Shown one piece after another: positions 27,801 to 36,765 of a DNA stretch of 64,000 nucleotides. A program made the position numbers and the translations under genes. Within the stretch, counting starts at the first letter, position 1, and each line of letters begins with the position of its first letter. Under the pieces are notes generated by a model, which was given only the letters and a program-made list of their open reading frames with translations, did no database searches and was not told the DNA's origin. The stretch comes from Bacteroidota bacterium (GTDB lineage: Bacteria > Bacteroidota > Bacteroidia > Chitinophagales > LD1), in NCBI GenBank assembly GCA_016722375.1, contig JADKJG010000001.1, positions 1 through 64,000 of the forward strand, written 5' to 3'.

Positions 27801-28705
27801 GTTGCGGTCAATAAAGTGCTTTCTCCTTCACAAATAGTCACGGATGATGGAGTTACAACAACCGATGGCGCTGGATTTACCACTACGGTAGCCGTTACTG
27901 GACTGCCTGTACAAAAAGATGGAGCAGGACCTGTTGGTGTAATAGTAAAGGTTACGGTAACCGGAGAGGTAGTAGTATTAGATAAAGTCGCACCGGTTAT
28001 CGAATTACCAGAGCCGCTCGAACCAATACCCGTTACAGTACCTACATTATCTCTGGTCCAAGTAAACGTAGTACCGGAAATTGAATTGCTTGTTCCCAAA
28101 GTCATGGTAGCAAAGGCCTCTCCGGAACATAATGTTTGACTGCTGTTGCTAACGGTAGCTACGGGCAGCGGATCAACATTTATAGTTCTCGTTCCGCTTA
28201 CAGCCGGACATGCACCGGGAGTATTAGTAGTTAGTTCTAGCACCACAGTACCGGTAAAATTATTTGCCGGCGTATAGGTTCTTGTATTTGGCGTAGAAGA
28301 TTGGCTGGTGCTACTCAATGAACCACCACCAGACAAAATTGTCCATGCGCCGGTCGTTGCACTGCCCCCTATTCCTGCTCCTGATAAGGTAATAGCAGAA
28401 GGACTTGAAGATTGACATACATAATCTGGCCCGGCAGGAGTAACCGTAGCCTTCGGATTTACATTGATGGTCCTGTTGCCGCTTGCTACAGGAGGACATC
28501 CCGGTGCATTACTGATTAAAGAAAGGGTAACCGTTCCGCTATAGTTAGCAGCCGGAGTATAGGTAACAGAAGCCGGATTGGCTAATTGAGACGTACTACT
28601 CAAAGCACCGCCGCCAGAAATAATAGACCAAGCACCAGTAGTGGCACTGCCCCCTACGCTTGCTCCAGTTAAAGGAACCGCAGATGGGGTAGCAGATTGA
28701 CACAC
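21881..28705 (-). CDS. Giant T9SS type A surface protein, C-terminal part (after frameshift)
   Basis: 2274 codons, the larger piece of a gene that starts at 32537. Order: Ig-like repeats; a P/Homo B-like domain (DEDDEIDAFLVDPSGTRAIL, near residues 340-480); more Ig-like repeats (VTPPVGTNSYTATTTDALGC); a ligand-binding-like beta domain near 820-990 (NGDFSLGNDGSFTTGYVNNQ); a second P/Homo B-like domain (LDIYLVDPSGTRAILLSSDN); a beta-helix-like region with GDIHAERYMP; a PKD domain (YQWDFGDGATGSG) near 2110; and a type A sorting tail (IDMYNVMGQII, KVFITK). It is probably cell-surface adhesin or matrix material. The apparent start at 28705 is only where the shifted frame opens. Confidence 0.85.
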   Translation of the reverse strand: MCQSATPSAVPLTGASVGGSATTGAWSIISGGGALSSTSQLANPASVTYTPAANYSGTVTLSLISNAPGCPPVASGNRTINVNPKATVTPAGPDYVCQSSSPSAITLSGAGIGGSATTGAWTILSGGGSLSSTSQSSTPNTRTYTPANNFTGTVVLELTTNTPGACPAVSGTRTINVDPLPVATVSNSSQTLCSGEAFATMTLGTSNSISGTTFTWTRDNVGTVTGIGSSGSGNSITGATLSNTTTSPVTVTFTITPTGPAPSFCTGSPVTATVVVNPAPSVVVTPSSVTICEGESTLLTATNSGGTLGQTYSGSSGTLNYFIRDKSSSAYAYKTITLSGSSGAKLNATDIIQVTLNVDHDEDDEIDAFLVDPSGTRAILLTSDNGGGSHDYTNTIFRTDATNVIGTTGNNTAPFTGTYRPEGTLSSNTSTDRNGYSSSVIPTNTMVWNGGASIDGDWSLRIFDDNDDDDDGGTLINWSLSIIRPGDYTTVFNGPATVGSVSYSGTGNTTASATVTPPVGTNSYTATTTDALGCSTTSSPVSVTVNALPVASISVAETSGGTPNDGTICTGANVTLTANPTSGMSYSWASPISASGNSKLVNPSSTTGYSVTVTNTSTSCSATANTTITVPLPSATLTAAETSGATNDDGIICIGASATLTASPSGMNYTWAAPVGGTGNDKGVSPVSTTAYTVTVTHQPTGCTLIANKTITVNPLPAVTINANYCTGNGNVVLTSNAFSSYAWSTGATTQSSTVDEAGTYFVSATNSYGCTAEAFTTVAIELTTNGDFSLGNDGSFTTGYVNNQTANGLQPEGRYAVGNNANYNHTGFWGKDHTTGSGNFMIINGATTPVQPTVWQQTVPIVPNTVYYFSAWAMSVNTSGNYAQLQFNVNGSSVGIIANLGDGPANNTQANANTYWQRFYGTWNSGANTSAIISIVDLQTQPGGNDFAIDDISCSTLSPVSLESSTGTNTPVCLGNAFQVYANRIGGMSPYTFSWSGPNSFTSNVENPSLPSSSPLSVGAYQVTITDAHNCSATGSVAVDFNPLPSVSVPTPADVCIGNSAVLTATSTGGTTSRTFSGSSATPTAIPDNINTSYTYSTIPLSARGATLMPTDILQVTLNITHGNDADLDIYLVDPSGTRAILLSSDNGGTGNNYTNTVFRTDASTIISSGSAPFSSTYRPKGTMSTAPDRTGAYLLWGFLPQDYTSVVPGNPLNYGGGAPIDGSWSLRIFDDAASNAGTLQNWSLSIIRSGPGNYTTAFSGPATIGSVGYSGSDNSSANVTVTPPAVGANNYSVVTTDGLGCNSLSTPVVVTVNPLPVTSITVAESSGNTSNDRVTCSGDLVTFTANPQNGMDYAWSSPIGGTGNARTDNPVSNTSYSVTVTNSTTACSATAATSITVNPLPTIYNVSGGACAPIDIGLSGSQIGVSYQLQINGINSGAPKMGTGNPLTYGNQVDSGIYTIVATQVANNCPVNMIGAATVAYCTSTWIGVSDTSWHTQTNWDPAAVPNNCYVNVIIPSGTPFSPGIGQSDINVRDLTIAGGATITLNGKNMFVCGDWMGGNSNNATVVGNGTVFMVRPFGAQKISGYTVFDTLQIRNYDGVSLVANAIIPIRGGLHLEHGNFNVSAGTLTLRSLASNHHTYIDDFSFGFNGTITGDIHAERYMPTRGFNQHFLSSPVANAPLSQIGASGPDNVYVRPMPNCDETHSDFHSPYGTTFVYNDGHMGNGNCMLGNWMIKSQGNMEVGRGYSSYQTGDSVRTLIGAANTGDISIGGLNNSGYATVNTLQAQPIESGWNLVGNPYPSAIDLTKDRTADGFQNQVQIWQTTGPFAGTWQQIMITGVPGTVVIPPFQAFMVRVIPGSLGNHSFKFYQNERVRDNKKQFYRTQADNSLKLELSFGNGGKDETRVEFNPNASVAFDDIYDANKPGSGPGLPTLYTHMNANLWYGINSLPSLETTTTVPVGLRPEMNGNMTISASGIQSFDPTTYIFLEDKKTGVWHNLRNGDYSFTATKADNQDRFVLHFTPPAKVMTTDASCSGSGMIQIEQPGSANWNYSLADQNSVVISTGILNAGSSITLNANAGVYMLTLSDNNGYVVMKNIQVTGTQTVIAAFASDLNVAVPNENINFNSTTKDAATYQWDFGDGATGSGASATHSYFSEGIYKVELLVVNEGGCSSSISQTVTINSRAATGLNSIVANQIDIWSNENIVYVDFTKETVVHAQIDMYNVMGQIISSDEFYRSAVYTKEVYNMAAAYVIVKVFNGENTTTRKVFITK

Positions 28706-28706
28706 G

Positions 28707-30095
28707 TCAATTGCCGCGCCGAGTAACGGTTGGCAATGCGCTCACATTAACAGTGCGCGTATCATTTACAGCAGAACATCCGCTTGGAGTGTTCGTTGTT
28801 AAACGCAAAGTCACTGTTCCGCTATAATTAGCTGCAGGTGTATAAGTTACAGTCGCAGGATTTGCCGTCTGAATGGTACTACTTAGCGAACCTCCTCCTG
28901 AAACAATAGACCAAGCACCCGTTGTGGCACCCCCACCTACACTTGAGCCAGTTAATGTAATAGCAGAAGGACTTGCAGACTGACAAACATTATCAGGCCC
29001 TCCCGTTGTAACCGTGGCAGCTTGGTTTACAGTTACAGAAACTGAGCTGCTGGTATTACTGCAACCCAGAGCATCTGTGGTAGTGGCTGTATAGTTGTTA
29101 GTTCCTACCGCTGGGGTTACATTGGCTGTTGCCGTTGTGTTTCCAGTTCCTGAATAAGACGTTGAGCCTATGGTAGTGGGACCGTTGAAAACTGTTGTGT
29201 ATCCACTTCCTGATGAAATTGAGATAGACCAATTATTCAAAGTTATTGTCCGGTCGTGACCACTACTGGAAGTTGTAGAAAGTGTTAATGTCCATGTACC
29301 ACCTATTGATGAACAAGCAGGGGCAACACTTATACCTGCAAACGTAGCCTTGTAAGTACCGGTCGGTATTGTTGAACTGCTTGATCCGGGAAATGTATTA
29401 CCACTCGTCGTGGTAAATACATAATCGCCACTACTAATAAAATCATTACCATTATTGGACCCTCCTGGCCTGTCAAATATAGTAGTAGTACCGCAAGGAC
29501 TTGTCAGTGTCGCTTTTACATCCCCTGCCCAAGTATGAGTGGCATTCATCGTAAGGGTAATATCCGACAAACTACTTAAAATACCATTCGGAAGTGTAAT
29601 TGAGGAGTTTATAGTCTGAGGGTCGTTGCCATTACCGCTATAGGTTGTATTATTTGAACCAGAAACCGGACCCGCAGTACCTCCTGAATTAGTAGCAGTT
29701 AATAATGAACTTGAACCTTCACAAATGGTTGTCGGCGACCTGATTAAACTAACAGACGGCAGCGGATTTACAGAAACTGTAACTAACGTACTCATTTCAG
29801 CATAACAACCCGAAGTATTATTGGTTGCCAATACATTATATGTAGTGGTGCTACTCAAAACGCCCGTGGAGAAATTAATAGTTCCACCGGTCCCCAATAC
29901 AGGGCTTCCTACATTCACGTTTCCTGCGTCGTTCCGCAATTGATACGTAAATCCAGACACCGAACTGCTCAATTGAATTTGTGTCAGCTCACCAACACAT
30001 AGACTTGGCTTCACGGCACTTACGGTTTTATCCGCAGGTTCGGCATTCACTGTTACATCTACGTTGAACGTTGATCCTGGACATGAATTTGCCAA
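28707..30095 (-). CDS. Giant T9SS type A surface protein, middle fragment
   Basis: 462 codons of Ig-like repeats around a P/Homo B-like domain (SDITLTMNATHTWAGDVKAT, GTWTLTLSTTSSSGHDRTIT). The frame equals that of the N-terminal fragment (30219-32537); the two are parted only by a TGA at 30219-30221. At its 3' end the frame is lost near 28706-28730: the repeat reads on as DVCQSATPSA in the next frame. The TTG at 30095 is an artefact of the break, not a real start. Confidence 0.8.
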   Translation of the reverse strand: MANSCPGSTFNVDVTVNAEPADKTVSAVKPSLCVGELTQIQLSSSVSGFTYQLRNDAGNVNVGSPVLGTGGTINFSTGVLSSTTTYNVLATNNTSGCYAEMSTLVTVSVNPLPSVSLIRSPTTICEGSSSLLTATNSGGTAGPVSGSNNTTYSGNGNDPQTINSSITLPNGILSSLSDITLTMNATHTWAGDVKATLTSPCGTTTIFDRPGGSNNGNDFISSGDYVFTTTSGNTFPGSSSSTIPTGTYKATFAGISVAPACSSIGGTWTLTLSTTSSSGHDRTITLNNWSISISSGSGYTTVFNGPTTIGSTSYSGTGNTTATANVTPAVGTNNYTATTTDALGCSNTSSSVSVTVNQAATVTTGGPDNVCQSASPSAITLTGSSVGGGATTGAWSIVSGGGSLSSTIQTANPATVTYTPAANYSGTVTLRLTTNTPSGCSAVNDTRTVNVSALPTVTRRGN

Positions 30096-30218
30096 TGGCG
30101 TTACCGTATATCTTTCTATTCCTCCGGCTGTACTTGTTAAAGTCTGGGCAATAGTAGTACCGCAGGATGAGTTACAATTGGAACCACCTGATACTGAACC
30201 GCTTTGTGTTGCGCGTGT

Positions 30219-32537
30219 TCATGTAAACGTACTGCCGCTTATTGTAGAACTTAATGCCACACTGGTAGCAATACCGCTGCATACCGTTTGAGGACTTGCT
30301 GAACCTACCGGGGTAGGATTCACTAGCACCGTTGTCGTTATCGGACTACCAACACATAATGAAGGTGAAGGACCGGTTGGTGTAATGGTAAAGGTTACGG
30401 TAATAGGTGCATTAGTATTGTTGGTTAATGTTCCAGAAATATTCCCTGTACCACTTGCAGCAATTCCTGTTACATCTACGGTATTATCTCTTGTCCAGGC
30501 AAAGGTCGTTCCACTTATTGAATTGCTCGTGCCCATAGTCATGGTCGTAATAGCATCTCCGGAACATTTGGTCTGACTGCTATTGGTCGCTGTTGCAATA
30601 GGAGTATTACTAACCGTTACCGTTGCCGTACTCGTCATTTGGCGATTACAAGAAGTTGTGGTGTTGGTGGCTAATACATTTAAAGTTATCGTGCTACTCA
30701 GGTTTCCGGTTGAAAGCGTGATCGCTCCCCCTGTCCCCGCTACCGGACTTCCCACAGATGCACCTCCCGAATTATTTCGTAACTGATAGCTCACGCCCAC
30801 CTCCGAACCGGACAAAGTCATATCTGTCGAAGTCCCCGAGCATATTGTGGCTGCACCGGATAAAGTATATAAGGTAGGAAGCGGGTTGACTGTAATAGTT
30901 CTGGTGTCTGTCTCCACGCCACAAACTCCGCTAGGATCATTTGTCGCTAATGTTAAAACCACGGTCCCAAAATAATTTGCCTGCGGTGTAAATGTTCTTG
31001 TATAAGGAGTAGAAGAAGATGAAGTACTGCTTAGAGTTCCTATGCCAGATGTGATGGTCCATGCGCCACTGCTGGCACTACCACCAATGCTGGCACCGGA
31101 AAGTGTGATGGCAGAGGGACTAGAAGATTGACAAACTTCATTCGGACCACCAGCAATGGCTATCGCTGCTTGACTTACAGTAATAGTTACTGTATTATTC
31201 ATTTGCATGCTGCACTGAGTAGTAGTATTTGTTGCCAATACATTGAACGTGGTGCTATTAGTCAATGCTAGAGTTGGAAGTAGTATAGACGAACCTGTTC
31301 CCGCTACAGGGCTTCCTACATTCACGTTTCCTGAATTATTTCTTAGTTGGTATGAAACCCCCGTCTGTGAACCAGAAAGGGTAATATTAGTTCCAGAACT
31401 GGAAGAGCAGATAGACGTAATACCTGCAGAAGTGTTATAAATAGTAGGAGAAGGATTCACCGAAACCACCGCAGTATTATTGGTACTAATACTATTACTA
31501 CAAGTGCCGGATGAATTTCCTGATGATAGAGACGTTACTGTAATAGTAGAAGACCCGGTTAAAGAACGCGTTGTGAAACTTCCCGAACTGCCACTAAAGG
31601 TCATAGTGGCAGTATTCCCACTGGAAGAAGGATTAGCAGAAGTGTTATAAGTTACCACATAATCACCATCAGGCAAAGAAGTAGAGTTTAAGGTAACTGT
31701 AGAACTACCACTTCCGCAAAGCGCAGTACCTGAAGCGGCTGAAGTTAAAGAGTAGTTAGGACAGGTCCAAGTAATCACTACTTGTCCGTTTCCGCCATCA
31801 CCCGAAGTGGAAGAACCTTCTCCCCTGCCACCACCACCTGCACCTGGAGTGCCACCATCTGTAGCGCCAGGACTACCATCAGCCGCTGCTCCCACACCCC
31901 CAGTTGCAGTACCTGTACCACCAGCTGTGGCCGTGGAAGTAGAAGAACCACCATTTGATCCGTTACTGCCATTGGCAGTAGTCAAGGCAGATCCGCCACC
32001 GCCGCCGCCGGCTTCATTATTACTGCCGCCAGAGCTACTGCGGCCACTTCCTCCATCTCCTCCTTTATAAGATGCTTGAATAATTCCTACTACCGGAGAA
32101 GCGGCTCCTCCGGTTCCTCCCGAAGTACTGTTACTAAGAGATAAACCACCGTTGGCGGTTATTGTGTTAGCACCGAAAGTTGCGCTGGAAAGAGTTCCAG
32201 AAGTGCCTGGTGAACCTCCAGCACCCACCGTAATCGCAACAGTGTTGCCTCCGGTTAAACCTGAAATAGTTCCTTTAGTATATGCGCCACCGCCGCCGCC
32301 ACCTGCTGCTTTGCTAGTATTAGACCCTCCACCGCCAGCGCCCCAAGCCGCTATGGTCACATTGGTTACACCGGCAGGAACCGTAAAGGTACCCGATGAG
32401 TTAAAAGTTTGCGTTTGCGCCTGAACATCCCCAGTAAACATACAGAGGGTGAGGGCAAACAAAATGGCCACTGCCGAAAATCCAGTCCAAAGACGCAATG
32501 TGGTTTCTTTTTTGAGGGGTAGAGTAGTTTGTTTCAT
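30219..32537 (-). CDS. Giant T9SS type A surface protein, N-terminal fragment
   Basis: 772 codons beginning with a basic N-terminus and a signal peptide (LWTGFSAVAILFALTLCMFT, then AQTQTFNSSG). Residues about 45-260 are a glycine-rich beta domain (AAWGAGGGGSNTS, AGGGGGGAYTKG), then Ig-like/SprB-like repeats. The frame stops at TGA 30219-30221 inside SGSTFT; elsewhere in this protein the same motif continues TFTWTRDN, so this is a TGG-to-TGA change. With the two following fragments the gene would be about 3550 codons. Confidence 0.87.
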   Translation of the reverse strand: MKQTTLPLKKETTLRLWTGFSAVAILFALTLCMFTGDVQAQTQTFNSSGTFTVPAGVTNVTIAAWGAGGGGSNTSKAAGGGGGGAYTKGTISGLTGGNTVAITVGAGGSPGTSGTLSSATFGANTITANGGLSLSNSTSGGTGGAASPVVGIIQASYKGGDGGSGRSSSGGSNNEAGGGGGGSALTTANGSNGSNGGSSTSTATAGGTGTATGGVGAAADGSPGATDGGTPGAGGGGRGEGSSTSGDGGNGQVVITWTCPNYSLTSAASGTALCGSGSSTVTLNSTSLPDGDYVVTYNTSANPSSSGNTATMTFSGSSGSFTTRSLTGSSTITVTSLSSGNSSGTCSNSISTNNTAVVSVNPSPTIYNTSAGITSICSSSSGTNITLSGSQTGVSYQLRNNSGNVNVGSPVAGTGSSILLPTLALTNSTTFNVLATNTTTQCSMQMNNTVTITVSQAAIAIAGGPNEVCQSSSPSAITLSGASIGGSASSGAWTITSGIGTLSSTSSSSTPYTRTFTPQANYFGTVVLTLATNDPSGVCGVETDTRTITVNPLPTLYTLSGAATICSGTSTDMTLSGSEVGVSYQLRNNSGGASVGSPVAGTGGAITLSTGNLSSTITLNVLATNTTTSCNRQMTSTATVTVSNTPIATATNSSQTKCSGDAITTMTMGTSNSISGTTFAWTRDNTVDVTGIAASGTGNISGTLTNNTNAPITVTFTITPTGPSPSLCVGSPITTTVLVNPTPVGSASPQTVCSGIATSVALSSTISGSTFT

Positions 32538-32871
32538 AAAATTTACGGTTTGTTATTTATATACCTTCTGCTTTATTACGAGGTTTGCTTGCCTTTTGTT
32601 TCATACAAACGAATCTTCATTTCAACATTCTTCATTTTTAGTCATTCCAAAACCATTATTACCCAATTCCGGTGCATAAAATCTCGGAAATCGCTTAAAT
32701 CCTAAAAAAAACAGAGTCCAACTTGTGCGCAACACGAATGACGTGTTGCTATGTCCAATTCTTAATCAGGAGCAAAATACACTCAGAAGCAAAAAAAGTC
32801 AAGGGGGGTAGGCAAATAATTTGTGTGTTATAACTTAGATATTTAGATACAGTCAATGGTAACAGGCAAAC
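32538..32871. other. Intergenic DNA, nothing recognised
   Basis: About 330 bp of AT-rich upstream DNA of the giant type A gene. No gene, clear promoter or repeat is supported. Confidence 0.5.
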
Positions 32872-33228
32872 ACAGGGTAGCAGCGAACAAGGACCTATCG
32901 CTCGCTAACAGGCGCCTGTTTTTGGCTAACAGGTACCGAATAGCAGCTAACAGGGACCTGTCTTTGGCTATTAGGGACCGAATAGCTACAATCAAGCACC
33001 TGTCATTGGCTAACAGGCACCGAGTAGTTGCGAACAGGTACCTATCTCTTGTTAACAGGGACCGAGTAGCTACGAACAGGCACCTGTCTTTAGCTAACAG
33101 GCACCGAGTAGCGGCTAACAGGGACCTATCTCTTGCTAACAGGGACCGAATAGCAGCTAATAGGTCCCTGTCTCTCGCTAATCGGGACCGAATAGTTGGA
33201 GATGGGTACCGAATAGCAATAAGCCTGT
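32872..33228. repeat. 21-bp tandem repeat array 3
   Basis: Seventeen units spaced exactly 21 bp (32872, 32893, 32914 ... 33208). Two unit types tend to alternate, giving a 42-bp super-period: ACCGAATAGCAGCTAACAGG(G) and ACCTGTCTTTGGCTAACAGG(C). GCTAACAGG is the constant block. ORFs span it on both strands (136 and 143 codons), each a seven-residue repeat such as RSLLARD on minus and ANRDLSL on plus. I regard coding as unproven. Confidence 0.92.
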
Positions 33229-33341
33229 CAAAAACGGAAAGAGAAGAGGCCAATTTAGCAGATAACTGGGTGAAACGGCAAACCTAATAGCTATTTATAG
33301 CTGCTCCTTTGCCACATATACCTTCAGACAACGATATAAAG

Positions 33342-33375
33342 CAGAAAGGGTATGCCGTTTGGCATACCCTTTCTG
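33342..33375. terminator. Strong intergenic hairpin, 3' of the OmpA-like gene
   Basis: Perfect 15-bp stem CAGAAAGGGTATGCC/GGCATACCCTTTCTG with loop GTTT. T-rich DNA (TTTGTTTG) follows on the plus strand, only weak T content on the minus strand. It lies 24 bp beyond the inferred end of the OmpA-like gene. Confidence 0.65.
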
Positions 33376-33398
33376 TTTGTTTGTGATTGGAATCTGAC

Positions 33399-35615
33399 TT
33401 AGAACTTCAATATCTTAAACTCCGTTCTTCTGTTCTCTTGGTGTTGATCTTCGGTGCATAGGATGATTTGGGTGCCTTCGCAAGCACATTTGTTTACCAA
33501 GCGGTTTTCTCCAGCCCGCAGCTATCAATCTCCGAGCACTAACTCCTTACTGACGATGTAGTTGACCGCCGCCTCGGCTTCTTTGCTCGATAGTTGTTGG
33601 TTGTATTTGGCCGTAGCACGACAGTCGGTGTGGAGCTCAACTCGATTTCTAAGGTCGGGTTGTCTTTCAGTACTTTCACCAGCTTGTCTAGTTCTTTGGC
33701 TTATGTCCGGACGAATGAACCATTTGTCCAAATCATAGTAGATGTTCTCGATCTTGATCGCTACGCCTTTCTTTACTTTCTCCAGTTCCAGCGTGGTGTA
33801 TAAAGTGGCCGGTGCTTTCTTGCCTACCGTGGATTGGGTGGCCGTTACCGTCAGGTATTTGGTATCCGGTTCGCCGGTTTCTTTGCTCGCCTCTAATCGG
33901 TAGTTGGTGTTGGGTTCTAGGGTGAAGTTGCACTTGCCATCTTTGTTCGCCGAGCATACTTCTTCTTTGTTCGTCGTCAGGTTGGTCATCTTGATCTTCG
34001 AGTTTTCCAGTGGTTCTCTGGTCTTCTTGTCCAGCACCGTCACTTCCATGTTGATGCCGCCTTCTCCAATCATCGGTATTTTGATCAGTTCCGGTTTCTC
34101 TTTCACGTCTTCTACTACTTCTGCAGGCAGGTAGCCTTGTTTGGTAGCGCTGAATACGTATTTCTTGCCGGGGATAGCCGGGAAGGTGAATTCGCCTTCT
34201 TTGCCCGACTGTGCCTTGCCTTTTATGTTGTCTTCTTCTATCATGATCACGCTGGCTTCGCTAATCGGTTCGCCCGTACTCACGTCATAGACCATACCGT
34301 TGACCACGATGCCCTTCTTGGTGAAGCTGTAGATGTCGTCGTCGCCTTGTCCGCCGGGGCGGTTGGAGCTGAGGTAGCCTTGTTTGTTATCTCTGTTGAT
34401 GATGTAGTTGAAGTCGTCTGCATTGGTGTTGACCGGATAGCCCAGGTTCTGCGGCTCTGTCCAGCTCATGGTCTTGCCGCCTGTCTTGATCATGCTCGCC
34501 GAGTAGATGTCTAATCCGCCCAGTCCCGTATGGCCGGTGGAGGCAAAGTATAGGGTTCCATCTTCAGACACAAAGGGAAACATTTCATCGCCGCTCGTGT
34601 TGATCTTAGGTCCTAAATTGAGCGGGGTAGTCCATGGGCCACCGATTTCTCTGGTGCTGATATAGATGTCCACGCCGCCATAGCCGCCCGGCTTGTCGCT
34701 GGCAAAGTAAAGGGTCTTGGCATCTTTGCTTAGGCTAGGATGACCTACCGAGTATTCTTTGTCGTTAAAGCTCACTGCTTCTACTGTCTCCGCACCCCAA
34801 CTGTCTTTGTCTTTCAGCCAGGAGATACGGTAGAGTTTCAGTTTCACGGTTTTGTCGGCAGAGAAGAAGGCTCTTTTGCCATTGTAGTTGCTGCGGTCGA
34901 AGAATAGTTCGCCCATCTTTTCATTATAGCTCGAACTGCCTTCATGGAATTTTTTGTTCGGCAGTTTGCCACGCATCAGTTGGGCTGGGCCCAGTTCAGA
35001 TGAATTGGAATCTGTTTTGAAGGCTTGGTAGATTTGCAGGAAGCTCCCTTTGGTCCAGTCGTCTTTGAATTTTACATACGCATCTTCATATCTGTTGGAG
35101 CAGAAGAAGATACCCGTGTCTTTGAAGAAGGCTACTCCGAAGTCGGAGTATTTGCTGTTTTGTTTCAGGTTCTTGAGTTCGTACAGTCCATTGTCTTTGC
35201 TCAGCTCTTCTATCTTGTCTATTCCGTCCATCCGTTCTTTCACGCTCAGGTCGTTGGGCGCTAATTCTGAATAGGCTTTGTATTGTTCTTTCGCTTCTGC
35301 ATATTTCTGATTGGCTCTCAGTGCTTCGGCATAGTAGAGTTTGCTCGTCAGGTCTGCTGTTTCCATCTGGGATAAACGCGCATAGTAGGGCTCCGCTCCT
35401 GCCCAGTCATTGATTAGCCGGTGGCTATCTGCTATTCTTTGCAACACATATACATTGCTGCTGTCTTTCTTCAACGCCCGTTTGTAGAACTCAATCGCAT
35501 TGCGGTAGTCAAATTGTTTGTAGTAAATATCCCCCATCTTCACCGATGGCTTTTCTGCTACTACAGCACCGCTCATCAGCAGGATGGTGAGTAAGAGGGT
35601 CAGGAGTTTTTTCAT
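33399..35615 (-). CDS. OmpA-family (PorE-like) protein, C-terminus frameshifted
   Basis: Periplasmic/outer-membrane partner of the T9SS. It has a signal peptide (KKLLTLLLTILLMSGAVVA), TPR repeats (residues 25-130), a PD40/WD40-like beta-propeller (about 150-420; SKDAKTLYFASDKPGGYGGV), a carboxypeptidase-regulatory domain (about 440-520) and an OmpA domain from about 620 (IENIYYDLDKWFIRP). The open frame stops at 33525. A +1/-1 pair of indels scrambles about 25 codons near 33616-33700, where another frame reads KELDKLVKVLKDNPTLEIEL. Two more indels near 33500-33535 hide the true end GENRLVNKCACEGTQ...KFYKILKF-like terminus, stop 33399-33401. It follows porP-like and the type B giant gene. Confidence 0.85.
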
Positions 35616-35717
35616 GGTCTTTATTTTTTCGGGTTGTCTTATTTCAATGGTCCGTTGCCGGTTCTGGTTTCTTCTCTCTTTTCTAATTACTATCTACTAA
35701 ATACTTCTGTCTGTTTT

Positions 35718-36694
35718 CTAAAAGTATTTCACATATCTCGGTGTTACAAATCTCTTTTTGTTGTACCAGAAGTCGTAGCCCAACATCAACTCATGCGTGC
35801 CGCTCGTGTATTTTCTCAGGCTTGATATTTCTACATCATAGGCATAGCCCACCTGCAATTGAGGGGTGATCTTTACCTGCATGAATGCTACCGCTGATTG
35901 TCCTACATATTTCACATCGCCCCCTGTTCTGTATCCTGCTCCAATCCATAGTCTGTCCACAAACAGTAAGGCCAGATTGATGTCGAACTGTGGGATGTTC
36001 TTTGGCAGTCCTTTCTGCCATTTGACCAGAATCGTAGGACGGAATTTGACAATCGCCGGGTCTTTGCCAAATACATAGCCCGCCGTGAAGTTGTAATAGT
36101 TATAGGTTCTCGCGATGGATTCGTTCGTATAGCTCAACACCCCTGTCTTGTCTCTTAATCTTGTCGGCAACAGGTGAGGAACCGAAACTCCTACAAAGTA
36201 TTTCTTTCCATACCAGTAGATGCCAAATCCAAAATTCGGAACAAACAAGTTCTCGTTGATCTGGAAAGCCGGGTCATTGGGGTTGTTGGGCAACTCTGCT
36301 TTGCTGTTTTGCTGGTAGAAGTAGCTCAACGAAGCCTGAAGACCAAAGCACAGTCTGGATTGTTTGATCCGTAAACGGTAGGCGAATGAAGGGGTTACAC
36401 TGAAACTGTTTGAAAAGCCCAGACGGTCATTGGAAATCACCATGCCCATTGCATATTGGTCTCTTCTGAACGGGGTGTGAACGCTGATGTTCGCCGTCTT
36501 CGGCGCTCCATCAAAGCCCGCCCACTGGTGGCGGTAAATACCCATCACACTCACCACTTCCTTAGCTTTCCCGCATACGCCGGATTGATGAATAGTCCGT
36601 TGAACATATACATGCTGTATGCTGCATCCTGCTGCGCCTGTATGCCCGTCAGCATGCCCACACTTGCCAGTATTGTTATCAGTATCTTTTTCAT
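35718..36694 (-). CDS. PorP/SprF-family type IX secretion outer-membrane protein (N-terminal frameshift)
   Basis: About 325 residues of a 14-strand-type outer-membrane barrel. The ATG at 36694 opens MKKILITILASVGMLTGIQA, followed by AYSMYMFNGLFINPAYAG, the family hallmark. The frame breaks at 36561-36572, after which KEVVSVMGIYRHQWAGFDGA continues in another frame to the end (YDFWYNKKRFVTPRYVKYF). Only the 35718-36737 frame is open, and its first 35 or so residues are out of register. PorP/SprF proteins are paired with single type B cargo proteins, here the giant gene upstream, and with the OmpA-like gene downstream. Confidence 0.88.
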
Positions 36695-36725
36695 AGTCTT
36701 TGGTTTTTTCTGGTTTTCTTTTGTG

Positions 36726-36757
36726 AAAGCATCGCACCGTTACCAGTGCGATGCTTT
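36726..36757. terminator. Intercistronic hairpin between giant type B gene and porP-like gene
   Basis: Perfect 12-bp stem AAAGCATCGCAC/GTGCGATGCTTT, loop of eight bases, 9 bp after the giant gene's stop. No U-run follows on the minus strand, so it may be an mRNA-processing or partial-termination hairpin that lowers downstream expression. Confidence 0.55.
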
Positions 36758-36765
36758 TCTGTCTT

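Noticed and set aside
22247..32430. Plus-strand ORFs such as 31807-32070 (proline-rich) opposite the giant gene
   Set aside because: They mirror glycine- and serine-rich repeat codons of the real minus-strand gene; composition explains them.
32843..33287. ORFs on both strands through array 3
   Set aside because: Both strands are open for the same reason and the heptads carry no signal peptide or known domain; kept as repeat, not CDS.
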